A DNA stretch of 64,000 bases from Mayamaea pseudoterrestris (taxonomy: Eukaryota > Bacillariophyta > Bacillariophyceae > Sellaphorales > Sellaphoraceae): positions 558,001 through 622,000 of the forward strand of contig BROI01000002.1 in the NCBI GenBank assembly GCA_027923505.1, given 5' to 3'. The notes under the pieces are model-generated. The model searched no databases, was not told the DNA's origin, and saw nothing but the letters and a program-made list of their open reading frames with translations. Shown piece by piece: positions 31,499-39,865 of the stretch. Each line of letters starts with the position of its first letter. Position 1 is the stretch's first letter. The position numbers and the translations under genes are program-made.

Positions 31499-31879
31499 CT
31501 TTCAAGTCGTTTCTTGTTTCTATTGGTTGTTTTCCCAAGATGAGCGTAGGTGTAACGAATAAGTTTATGTAGAGGATCAATTCCAATCAAGGCTTGGCAG
31601 CAGCAGTCGAATGATCTGGAGGCGAAGAATGGCGGGCCATGAGCGTCTGCCCGACGAGAACCCGATCGACGCAGCGCTCAAAGATATGCCGAATAGCCTC
31701 AACCTTATCTTGCAACATATCGAATCCTTTCTTGTCGCATTGGTGATGCCACCATGCGTCATGCGGGACTAGATACGAACTGCGTGACGATGACCTGCCG
31801 ATCCAACGAAACCAAGACGATTCAACTTCTTCGCGCACTGTACCTCATCATTGTTCATCAAAGCTTGCTTGCAGCCAAC
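31499..31879. other. Divergent intergenic region SDHA / plastid protein
   Basis: 381 bases between the two start codons. A minus-strand frame (31587-31838) reads like protein in part but has no ATG before the plausible segment and overlaps the upstream part of the plus-strand frame. Treated as promoter sequence. Confidence 0.45.
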
Positions 31880-32602
31880 ATGAAGCGCCAATCTTATCTA
31901 ATAATCTTTCTATGGGGAGTGAGCAGACTATGTTCCGCATTTCTGTCTCCAGCAGCTTCGACGACGTCAATGAGTAGAAGTCATCTCCATGCCGAGACGA
32001 CACAATCCACAAAAACGACGCTGACGGAGGAAACCACTTGGATGATTCGCATGTTTCTTGGCAATATCAAGACTACGCAAGGAAATCGCGTACTGGATGA
32101 AATGATTGCACTACCAGTAAAGTTTATAGAGGAGGAAGGCTATGAGCCGCCACAAGGTCGAGTTGAAGTGGTTGCGGCACCGAGTAGCGACGATACGACT
32201 GTTACGCCAATAATCAATCGCTGGAAGTTCAACAAGACTTACTGGAAGCTAAGTGAAGATCCCAACGAACGAAAGGATGGTCTTTGGATTTGGGGCTTGT
32301 TCAAGGAGCCGCTCTATCCGTACCTGTTGCTCAGCATGGAGACGAGTGAAATTCAACTATCATCAGGCTCGGCTAGCGATGGCGACAGTCAAAAGGTCGA
32401 CACGATTGCACCCATGCAGCTATATGCTCAGATCAATCACAAGCGAGACGCTGACATTGGCGTGGTGCTGTCTGGGTCCTATCCGTTAAAGATTCGACAG
32501 TTGGAAACCATCAAGGCCGACCCATTCGGCGGGGCGACAGTCGATATTTTCAACGACGTTGATATAGGAACTATTCGAATTGAAGCAGTCACAAGGAGAT
32601 GA
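31880..32602 (+). CDS. Predicted plastid-targeted protein, PAP/fibrillin-like size, unknown
   Basis: 240 residues from ATG 31880, chosen because it starts a signal peptide (QSYLIIFLWGVSRLCSAF); the frame is open 42 codons upstream. CSAFLSPA is an excellent ASAFAP-type junction, followed by a Ser/Thr/Arg-rich transit region. The mature part is soluble-looking: KTYWKLSEDPNERKDGLWIW, then LFKEPLYPYLLLSMET and an all-beta-like C-terminus. I do not recognise the domain; thylakoid or stromal location is inferred from the presequence. It is divergent from SDHA. Confidence 0.7.
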   Translation: MKRQSYLIIFLWGVSRLCSAFLSPAASTTSMSRSHLHAETTQSTKTTLTEETTWMIRMFLGNIKTTQGNRVLDEMIALPVKFIEEEGYEPPQGRVEVVAAPSSDDTTVTPIINRWKFNKTYWKLSEDPNERKDGLWIWGLFKEPLYPYLLLSMETSEIQLSSGSASDGDSQKVDTIAPMQLYAQINHKRDADIGVVLSGSYPLKIRQLETIKADPFGGATVDIFNDVDIGTIRIEAVTRR

Positions 32603-32709
32603 TAAGATTACTATATAGATGCTAATGTACCGCTTTAATAACATGTAGAAGATGTCTTCTCCCTGCAATAGTGTCGACGCATGCTACAGCTACATACGCC
32701 AGCAACTCC

Positions 32710-33111
32710 TTAATACAAGTCATCATCATTATCATTTTCGTCATCCGAATCCATGGCATATTGTTTTCGTTGAATACTAATGGAATTCGTCTCCTTGGAG
32801 GCACCTTGTCGGTTCCCTCGCTCCAGCATTTCAATCAGCTTGTCTTCCGATATTGTTCCAGGCAGTTTGCCCGACATGGCCATGCTCACAATAGTCTTTT
32901 CCACTTGCTCGGCCTTGGCCTGTTTGACAAGTTTAATGCGACGGAGTCTTGCTAGAGCTTCCGGAGAGAGGACTTGAGATAGAATGGCGTCGCGTTGCTC
33001 CTCGGCCGCCTGCGCCTGCTGCTGCGCTGCGTTGTTTTTGGAGGCATTTGGAGCAGAAAATCCTTCTGGCAGTTCGCTTGGGTCTATGTCAGCTGGCTGT
33101 AGATTGTCCAT
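32710..33111 (-). CDS. PDCD5-like DNA-binding protein
   Basis: 133 residues, one exon. The helical core matches the PDCD5/TFAR19 (dsDNA-binding, archaeal to human) family: LSPEALARLRRIKLVKQAKA, then EKTIVSMAMSGKLPGTISED and an acidic DSDDENDNDDD tail before a final Tyr. Human PDCD5 (125 residues) binds the TCP-1 ring chaperonin and enters the nucleus during apoptosis; archaeal members bind DNA. It shares a 226-base divergent promoter with the Sof1 gene. Confidence 0.93.
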   Translation of the reverse strand: MDNLQPADIDPSELPEGFSAPNASKNNAAQQQAQAAEEQRDAILSQVLSPEALARLRRIKLVKQAKAEQVEKTIVSMAMSGKLPGTISEDKLIEMLERGNRQGASKETNSISIQRKQYAMDSDDENDNDDDLY

Positions 33112-33337
33112 GGTGTGTAATTTTAGTGTATCGGGTGCTTACGAGGGAAAGACTACCGTAGCGAGGAGTGATGCCTTCTCGTCCTCATCGTGGTCGATCA
33201 TCCCTTCGTCTGTCCGTCGTAATTCGCCGCATGACGTCGCATCGGTTTTTGTCGATCGTCCATCGATTTTGCAAAGAACAAATCGACCATGACGGCGGCA
33301 CTGTTGTAGATACTTTGCAGTACAAGTACACACAATC

Positions 33338-34711
33338 ATGAAGATACAAACACTAAAACGATCCGTCAACTCCATTGAACGAGAATGCATTGGCGACATG
33401 CGCCGCGAGTCCCGCAACCTGCAGCCGCAGTACCATCCCATGCAGCGAGCACGAGAATACACTCGAGCCGTTACGGCGGCCAAGCTGGATCGCATGTTTG
33501 CCAAGCCGTTACTTGGCAACTTAGGAAATGGACACATGGATGCAGTCACATGTTCGGCTGTGAGTCGAAGGTCTTTGCTTCCGCTGGTATCGGGTAGTGT
33601 CGATGGTCAAATTAAACTTTGGGACTTGGCGACGCGCAAGCAAGTGAGTGAAATTAATGCACATTCCAGACCAGTCACTGGCCTGGCCTTTTCTGTCAAT
33701 CAAAACGGTGATCATTTCTATTCCTGCGGTGAAGATGGACTGATGCATCTTTGGTCCATACATCCTAGTATGAGTAGTACAGACGGTGGACCTGCGCAAC
33801 ATGGGCCAATGGCCACTTGGAGAACGGCTGGTTCGTTCAAGTCACTCGACCATCACTGGTTTGACCCGCAATTTGCAACTGCATCAGACGACGCCGTTCA
33901 AGTATGGTCGCCAGAGCGGAGTACGCCGCTGCAAACCTTTTCGGATCTGTGGGGATCAGAGGATAGCGTCACTACCGTCCGCTACAATCCTGCCGAGCGC
34001 AACTTGCTCGCACAATGTTCGGCCGATCGCGGCATTGGATTACATGACACAAGAACTGCCTCTTGCTTGAAAAAGACTATACTCAAAATGCGCTCCAACG
34101 ACTTGCAGTGGAACCCCATGGAAGCCATGAACTTTGTCGTGGCCAATGAAGACTACAATGCCTACATGTTTGACATGCGCAAGCTTGACGCACCGACTCG
34201 CATATACAAGGGTCACACGTCGGCCGTCATGGCTGTCAGCTGGTCGCCGACGGGCCGCGAGTTTTGCTCGGGCAGCTACGATCGAACGGTGCGCATCTTT
34301 GCGGTGAATGGGGGAAACTCGCGTGATATTTATCACACCAAGCGCATGCAACGAATATTCACAGTGCAATATACCATGGATAGTTCGTTTATCATCTCGG
34401 GAAGCGATGATAGCAACTTGAGGTTGTGGAAGTCAAAGGCAAGCGAGCCGCTGGGTCAAAAGACGGCTCGCGAGGAAGCGTCCTTGCAGTACCGACAAGC
34501 CTTGATTCAGCGTTACCAGCACTTGCCGGAAATCAAGTCGATTCACAAGTCACGCAAGGTTCCGAAGGTAATCAAAAAGCAAGCGGCTCAAACTGTTATT
34601 ATGAAGGAGAGTGCTGATAGGAAGCAAGCCAACCGAGTCAAGTACGATCGCAAGGGACAATACAAGTTTGAGGCGGAGCGAAAAAAGGCTGTCGTCAAGC
34701 AAGTCGATTAA
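33338..34711 (+). CDS. SOF1: DCAF13/Sof1 WD40 protein, 18S rRNA processing
   Basis: 457 residues, one exon. Seven WD40 repeats run from about residue 60 to 370 (for example SGSVDGQIKLWDLAT, GHTSAVMAVSWSPTGREFCS and SGSDDSNLRLWKS). The C-terminal Sof1 signature is complete: LQYRQALIQRYQHLPEIKSI, then HKSRKVPKVIKKQ followed by a basic tail. Sof1 is part of the U3 snoRNP-containing small-subunit processome in the nucleolus and is required for pre-18S cleavage. The N-terminal motif (TLKRSVNSIERE) also fits the family. Confidence 0.95.
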   Translation: MKIQTLKRSVNSIERECIGDMRRESRNLQPQYHPMQRAREYTRAVTAAKLDRMFAKPLLGNLGNGHMDAVTCSAVSRRSLLPLVSGSVDGQIKLWDLATRKQVSEINAHSRPVTGLAFSVNQNGDHFYSCGEDGLMHLWSIHPSMSSTDGGPAQHGPMATWRTAGSFKSLDHHWFDPQFATASDDAVQVWSPERSTPLQTFSDLWGSEDSVTTVRYNPAERNLLAQCSADRGIGLHDTRTASCLKKTILKMRSNDLQWNPMEAMNFVVANEDYNAYMFDMRKLDAPTRIYKGHTSAVMAVSWSPTGREFCSGSYDRTVRIFAVNGGNSRDIYHTKRMQRIFTVQYTMDSSFIISGSDDSNLRLWKSKASEPLGQKTAREEASLQYRQALIQRYQHLPEIKSIHKSRKVPKVIKKQAAQTVIMKESADRKQANRVKYDRKGQYKFEAERKKAVVKQVD

Positions 34712-34895
34712 AGCATTTTATTCTAGCAAGCTAAGTATTTCCATCCTGCGTCATGTTAATAATAGTGAGGTTAAGAATCGTTTAGCCGCCGCAAGCTTGT
34801 TGATAACTCTGAATTCTTTGCATCCAATATTGATAACTCTACACCCATTCGCTTCAGTCTCCACCAGCCTATTGAAACTTTTGCATACTAGACTT

Positions 34896-35452
34896 TTACT
34901 GCGATGTCACTCCAGCAAGCTTTTGCGTGGCGCGGACCCGAGCCGTTGGCACTTCGAGCGAAACCTCGCAGCACTTGCTGAGCAAAACATCCACCGCCTT
35001 TTGCGCATTCTTCTGAAACAAGGCTTGCATGTCCTTGATTTCCTTGTTGGTATCGGACTGAAGCTTGGCGCTGGCGCTTCCCTCCGATCCGCCCTTTGAT
35101 AGAACCATATTGTTGAATTCCTCCTGCTTTTCGGCTCGGTAAGTGTCAATCAGCTCCTGCGCTTCGACCTTGGCCTGCTTCATGCGGTCTCCGCGGCCTG
35201 AATAGTAGAGTTATGAACAGATTGTAAGAAACGATAATCCCAATTTTCAAAGGTACCGATAGGCTGGAGAGAAATCGAGAGGAGTCGATTTGCAGCGTGG
35301 CCTTGGCTTGCCGTGGCTGCTGGTGCCGCCAATCAACGCTCCATCCTTCCATTCCTAATTTGCAACTCACCAATACGCGCTTCGGCCACAATCTGCGACG
35401 CGCGGGTCTCCGCCGCCATGAGTTCTTGAATACCAGTGCCAGAGTCCGCCAT
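34896..35452 (-). CDS. V-type ATPase subunit G, two exons
   Basis: Exons 35452-35371 and 35197-34896 with a 173-nt intron (donor GTGAGT, acceptor CAG); 127 residues. The start MADSGTGIQELMAAETRASQ and the following IVAEARIGRGDRMKQAK across the junction are the subunit G signature, and the rest is a long amphipathic helix ending in KAVDVLLSKC. Subunit G pairs with E as the peripheral stalk of the V1 sector that couples ATP hydrolysis to vacuole and endomembrane acidification. Its start is 75 bases from the left edge of the large tandem duplication, so the duplication splits its divergent promoter from one copy of the neighbouring gene. Confidence 0.93.
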
Positions 35453-35889
35453 GGTGTATTTGCTTGCTTGTTGTAATGGTCTTGTTGGTGGTTTGCAGTT
35501 TGCAGCTCCTCGAAGTGGAAGGCCCACGCGATAACGACGAAATAACGGTCAATCGCTTTCTAGCGATGATCATGACGTCATCTACAATGACGTCAATCCG
35601 GTACTGTGCGTCGCAGCGAAACTAATGAGTACTCTTCGGGTCATAGGTTTTAAAAAAATGCACGAAAAGTTCGATTCGATTCTTGCGAACGACCATGGCA
35701 AAAGCATTGGCCTTGCCTTGCGCACCTTTCTTTGTCTCGCTACGTATTAGGAGTCGCAACGCGACGTGCCAAAGTTGAACTCCCCATTCGTGTGTCTACT
35801 TAGTATCAGCAAATCTCGCTCACCTTGGCACCTCGCTCAGCTACACACATCACCCGCACGACGCCTCGTCTACACGAGTTGTGCCGACA
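35453..35889. other. Divergent region V-ATPase G / kinase containing duplication edge
   Basis: 437 bases between divergent starts. The left boundary of the 11,381-bp duplication falls at 35528. The region contains two perfect TGACGTCA palindromes (annotated separately). Confidence 0.6.
35573..35595. promoter_or_regulatory. Paired TGACGTCA (CRE-type) elements, copy 1
   Basis: Two perfect TGACGTCA palindromes at 35573-35580 and 35588-35595, 15 bases apart start to start. This is the bZIP CRE core; in diatoms related TGACGT elements act as CO2/cAMP-responsive elements of carbonic anhydrase promoters. Here they lie between V-ATPase G and the kinase-like gene, so either or both could be targets. 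Confidence 0.55.
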
Positions 35890-37533
35890 ATGATTCATCC
35901 AAAGCGGACAAATTTGTCCACCGACGACAAGTCATCCGACCAAGAAGAGCCGAACCATCAAATTCAGAATAGATCCGCTTCGCCCAGGATCCAAAGACGT
36001 TCCATTTATAGCATGATGGTCGGACGTCGTCGCGTTCCTGACAAGAAGATGAATTGTTGCACCAAGCCTCGCAAATGGACACTGTCATCCATTCTTGTAT
36101 TGATGTTGGTTGTGGCATCAATCAGCACACTCTTAATCAATTCAGTATCAGTATTGATATTTTCGAAACAGATTATTGGCAATGACGCTCATCTACCGCT
36201 ATCTATGGAAACAGTACGTCGACGAAAGGTGCATAACATTGCTTACAAAACCACTGCACAAAGCTCGCGAATGGTTTACTTGGAATCGTCGTTGCAATTT
36301 TATGAAGCCAAACAAGGTCGATTCATTGCCACCATGTTTCCTGTGGAACCAGTCGCCAACATGACCAACTCATCCAACTTTTTGAATGTATCCGACGCAA
36401 TCGATTTTGAACTGAACATGACTGCTCCCGACACAATCTTGTCAAGGGACGAAGTGACAGCCGACAACACACAAGACCAATTTAGCTACTTGGATCGCTG
36501 CCTGCCAAAAGCTGACTGGCAGACCGCTAGCTTTATCAATTGCAACGCCTTTCACGAATTAAACATGGCGCACTCGTCACTGGAGAATCGTCGACGCGGC
36601 GAGGAGGAGCAACTATCAGTGCTTGGTGAAGGATGGTTTCGCACCGCCTGGCGACTGTATGCGCGCAACCAAACGACCGTGCTGAAAACGTTGCGGATCG
36701 AACGAGATTTTTTGCCAGAATACTATGAGTTGCATCGTAGAGATGCAGTTGCCATGGAGCGATTGACGTGGTCGCCCTTTGTCGTTAACGTGTTTGGCTA
36801 CTGTGGCAACTCGGCAATCAACGAGATTGCGGATTTTCCCTATCGCGATGTGAACGATTTGGAGCACTTTGATCGAAAGATGAGGTACCGCGAGCGTCAT
36901 CCGCAGATTCAACGCATCAAGCTGCAATTGGCGGCAAGCATTGCGCAAGGCGTGGCTGACATTCATTCCATCGATGGGCCAGAAGTGGGTGTCAGCATGG
37001 TGCACTACGACTTGAATCCACGCAACATTGCAATCTTTGCGCAGGGACGCCCAAAGATCAACGATTTTAATATTGCAGAGTTTCTACGCTATGATCCTGT
37101 CAATAATCGCACTTGTGGGTTTCCCAATCGCATGCGGCAGCCATGGTGGAGAGCCCCGGAGGAAGTCAATCTAACAGCCAACGTGGAGGTGAATGAAAAG
37201 ACTGACATTTATTCACTTGGTGCTATTCTGTTTCATATTTTAACTACGCATTCTCCCCGCGGCAAAATGAAAAAGGAAATGATGGAGGATGTTCGGGCTG
37301 ATGTGGTCCGAGGAGTTGCTCCAGTCTTGCCGCCGCCCTTTGACAACATGACGGATTCAGTGACAATGGCGTTCAAGAAGGCCATGGACCGATGCTTCGT
37401 GGTAGACCACAAGGAGCGCGCCACGGCCGATGAGATTGTTGACATTTTGTTTCAGGCGCTCATGAAGGTTTTGGGTGACGGTAGCAAGAAGTCAAAACGT
37501 CGATCAATTAAGCATACCGATCGCACGAGATAG
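35890..37533 (+). CDS. Membrane-anchored protein kinase-like protein, copy 1
   Basis: 547 residues from ATG 35890; the frame is open three codons upstream from a GTG that is not used. A basic N-terminus (about 1-62) precedes one membrane span (about 67-91), so the kinase-like domain is probably luminal or extracellular; six or more sequons (NMT, NSS, NVS, NQT, NLT) in that part support this. Kinase landmarks: TVLKTL (the usual Lys), HYDLNPRN (H372, D374, with Asn for the usual Lys of HRDLKPxN), NDFNIAEF (D392, DFN for DFG), WWRAPEEV and DIYSLGAILF. Main catalytic residues are present, so it may be active despite altered motifs. The stop lies 18 bases from the APH-like stop. Confidence 0.8.
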   Translation: MIHPKRTNLSTDDKSSDQEEPNHQIQNRSASPRIQRRSIYSMMVGRRRVPDKKMNCCTKPRKWTLSSILVLMLVVASISTLLINSVSVLIFSKQIIGNDAHLPLSMETVRRRKVHNIAYKTTAQSSRMVYLESSLQFYEAKQGRFIATMFPVEPVANMTNSSNFLNVSDAIDFELNMTAPDTILSRDEVTADNTQDQFSYLDRCLPKADWQTASFINCNAFHELNMAHSSLENRRRGEEEQLSVLGEGWFRTAWRLYARNQTTVLKTLRIERDFLPEYYELHRRDAVAMERLTWSPFVVNVFGYCGNSAINEIADFPYRDVNDLEHFDRKMRYRERHPQIQRIKLQLAASIAQGVADIHSIDGPEVGVSMVHYDLNPRNIAIFAQGRPKINDFNIAEFLRYDPVNNRTCGFPNRMRQPWWRAPEEVNLTANVEVNEKTDIYSLGAILFHILTTHSPRGKMKKEMMEDVRADVVRGVAPVLPPPFDNMTDSVTMAFKKAMDRCFVVDHKERATADEIVDILFQALMKVLGDGSKKSKRRSIKHTDRTR

Positions 37534-37551
37534 CTGCTAAAACACCGCAGC

Positions 37552-38952
37552 TTACTCTTGAACATGGTGACTGCTGGTCTCACCGAGACGGCAGACTTCG
37601 CGCTCAATCTTTTGAACAAGCTCAGGCTTGGTTTCCCACGGCGACCGACTGTGATTCGACTCGTCCATACACTGCAGTAAAAGTACCGTCAAGCTATGAA
37701 TAGTCTCCAGACGCAGCCAGGGATCAATGCTACCGAGATTGACTTGCATTTGCTGCGAGTATGTTCGCCAAATGATGTCTGCCTGTGTTCGATTTGCGCA
37801 CACCTTTCGACCAAGCATTAGTAGTTCAAAGCGCGGGTCGGCAATGGCTGCTTCCTCCCAATCGAGAACGGATGCGACGATTGACTTCAAATTATTGCAT
37901 CCGTTGATTATAATTTTGCTGAATAGAATGTTTTGTGGCTGGCAATCCATGTGCACCAACGTTGGCGCCAGGGATTCTATCGAGGAACTATCGGTTGTGA
38001 GTTCCATTATGCTTCGATCCAGCTTCATTAATGCGTTTACTAATGTAACATCTGCACATTGACAAGTCTGTAGTTGCTTTAGCGCTTGCTTGTGTAGAAG
38101 CAGCATTGTTTGAAATGTATATATCGGCGGATATACATCCTCCGCGCCTCTGGGTCGTCTGTGAGGATTGTCGTTTTGAAGCCAGTCAATAGGCCTCTTC
38201 CTAAAGTAGCAATGTAATGGAATCACCACTTGATGCAATACAGTCAGTGCATAGTCTAACGCTTGATCAGCAGGAACCCGTCCCCATCGTGGATGTGTTT
38301 CATCAAATCCAAACTCTCTGCGGATGAACACCATGGATTCGCACCATGCATCGTCAAATGATTCGTCTTGAAACAATAGTGACTCCTTGCCAACATACTC
38401 AACCATCGCCCATGGGTGGCATGCATCGTTATCAAGTGATTCGTGTAGAATGTGAGGAATGTAGGGACGTCGCTGAGTATCCTTGCCATCGTTGAGTGCC
38501 AGTCGAGCGAGTCGGTATCCCATCAGTTCGTCTCGTGCAATTGCCTTCAGGTCGCTGCTGCCGCCGTTCCGATTCAAGTTCCACCATCGCGCAGATCCCT
38601 TCCAAATTCGGACAACAATTCTATTTTTACCTCTTTGCAATGCTTGCTTCCAGTCGCCATTGTCGCTCGACAATGCAATTGACTGCGGCAGCTGTAGAAT
38701 GAGCACCGTCTGCTGAGCCGATTTGGCCGTTTCAACGGAAATGAGTGGCTCTAGAAGCGACAGTTTCTTTTGAAGAAACGTTAGAGCCGATGAAGAGAGC
38801 TGGTCCATCTTTGTATACTTCTGCAGCCGGCCATGCATCAATGGTGCGCGATGGCAATAATGGACGATGAAAAACATCCGATGTCTCACCGGTGAAGTTG
38901 AGAACCAGTACGACGCTTCCACACGACTGCACGAAAGTCCGTTTCTGCGCAT
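37552..38952 (-). CDS. APH/choline-kinase-fold phosphotransferase, copy 1
   Basis: 466 residues from ATG 38952; Met49 at 38808 is an alternative start and the first 48 residues show no known domain. The APH-fold core has LVHMDCQPQNILF (near residue 334; HxDxxxxN catalytic loop) and VLDWEEAAIADPRFEL (metal-binding Asp), the two hallmarks of the aminoglycoside phosphotransferase/choline-kinase family. The N-lobe includes RIVVRIWKG and a W-rich segment. The substrate is not clear: small molecules such as choline, ethanolamine or fructosamine are possible. The one base differing between copies changes residue 131 or so from Asn here to His in copy 2. Confidence 0.75.
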   Translation of the reverse strand: MRRNGLSCSRVEASYWFSTSPVRHRMFFIVHYCHRAPLMHGRLQKYTKMDQLSSSALTFLQKKLSLLEPLISVETAKSAQQTVLILQLPQSIALSSDNGDWKQALQRGKNRIVVRIWKGSARWWNLNRNGGSSDLKAIARDELMGYRLARLALNDGKDTQRRPYIPHILHESLDNDACHPWAMVEYVGKESLLFQDESFDDAWCESMVFIRREFGFDETHPRWGRVPADQALDYALTVLHQVVIPLHCYFRKRPIDWLQNDNPHRRPRGAEDVYPPIYTFQTMLLLHKQALKQLQTCQCADVTLVNALMKLDRSIMELTTDSSSIESLAPTLVHMDCQPQNILFSKIIINGCNNLKSIVASVLDWEEAAIADPRFELLMLGRKVCANRTQADIIWRTYSQQMQVNLGSIDPWLRLETIHSLTVLLLQCMDESNHSRSPWETKPELVQKIEREVCRLGETSSHHVQE

Positions 38953-39186
38953 GAGCGATGGATTCCGTAACTAAAATACGAGCGATCTAATGCATCAAAG
39001 CTAGACACAAAACATGATCGCCCTATAGAAACGGTGCAAGTGGGATCGCTCAACGCTCGCCACGATTCCATGCTCCGAAACGTTTCGTTATCGATGGGGC
39101 GGCTCACAAATCGCGGTTGCCTGCCGATCCACTCACACACATCTCCACGCTGCGCGCTCCAAGACACACACACACACTAACATACC

Positions 39187-39618
39187 ATGAAGTTTGACAC
39201 CAAGACGCTCAAGCCCATGCCTGTCTCTCCGGAACACTGCTTCGTCCGTCCGAACAAGTTTGTTCCGCCAGTCGATCATGAAACCAAGGACGACGACGGC
39301 GACCAGGGCCGCCAGGTTTACTACGAGGCAACCATTGTCTACACGCCCGTCTACGCTTCGACTCGCATTCACCAGGATCAAGTCAGCAGTGGTCGCAAGA
39401 AGCTTTTGGAGGATTTGGACATGGAGAGTCTCAACCAAAAGCTGGAAGGCTTGTTTATTGGCGGCGGCGACGACGACAAGGAGGCAGGCGTCGTCAAGAA
39501 AAGGGAATCAAAGAAGGACAATGTCAAGACGGAAATGACCAAGAAGGAGGGACTCGGTCGATCCGCCAAGGCGGGACATGACAAGACGGCGATGCGCAGT
39601 CGACGCGCACTCAAGTGA
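39187..39618 (+). CDS. Small conserved-looking protein, copy 1
   Basis: 143 residues from ATG 39187 with an N-terminal globular part (FVRPNKFVPPVDHETKDD, then QVYYEATIVYTPVYASTRIH) and a Lys-rich tail (KKRESKKDN, MRSRRALK) with an internal DDDKE acidic patch. No family recognised. Codon use and the coherent frame make it a credible gene. It lies on the same strand as, and 247 bases upstream of, the EDRF1-like start. Confidence 0.6.
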   Translation: MKFDTKTLKPMPVSPEHCFVRPNKFVPPVDHETKDDDGDQGRQVYYEATIVYTPVYASTRIHQDQVSSGRKKLLEDLDMESLNQKLEGLFIGGGDDDKEAGVVKKRESKKDNVKTEMTKKEGLGRSAKAGHDKTAMRSRRALK

Positions 39619-39865
39619 ATGATGTGAATGGATTCGGAAGGACGAAAATGAGGATTTATAGATGGTAGAACAAAAAGAGGCGGTACGACTCAGTAAGAAA
39701 TCGACAATTGTAACTACTCTGTGCGTATAGCTCTAGTTCGTCTGCATGATTAGTAGCAGTTGACTTGGAGATTGTCGGATAGCATTGGAGCTTCCCTCCT
39801 CACGACCAACGAGCGAACCACGTCTCGCGCGTCATAGCGCGCGCCGCGGCGCGCCACCAAAGAAC

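Noticed and set aside
31587-31838. Minus-strand frame with a protein-like middle (DKKGFDMLQDKVEAIRHIF)
   Set aside because: It opens at a GTG with no ATG before the plausible segment, overlaps the opposite-strand upstream region, and no splice partner was found.
35881-35889. Three-codon extension of the kinase-like protein
   Set aside because: It starts at GTG; the ATG at 35890 is used instead.
39785-39865. 27-codon N-terminal extension of the EDRF1-like protein (and same at 51166-51246)
   Set aside because: It starts at TTG; the first ATG is at 39866 (51247 in copy 2).
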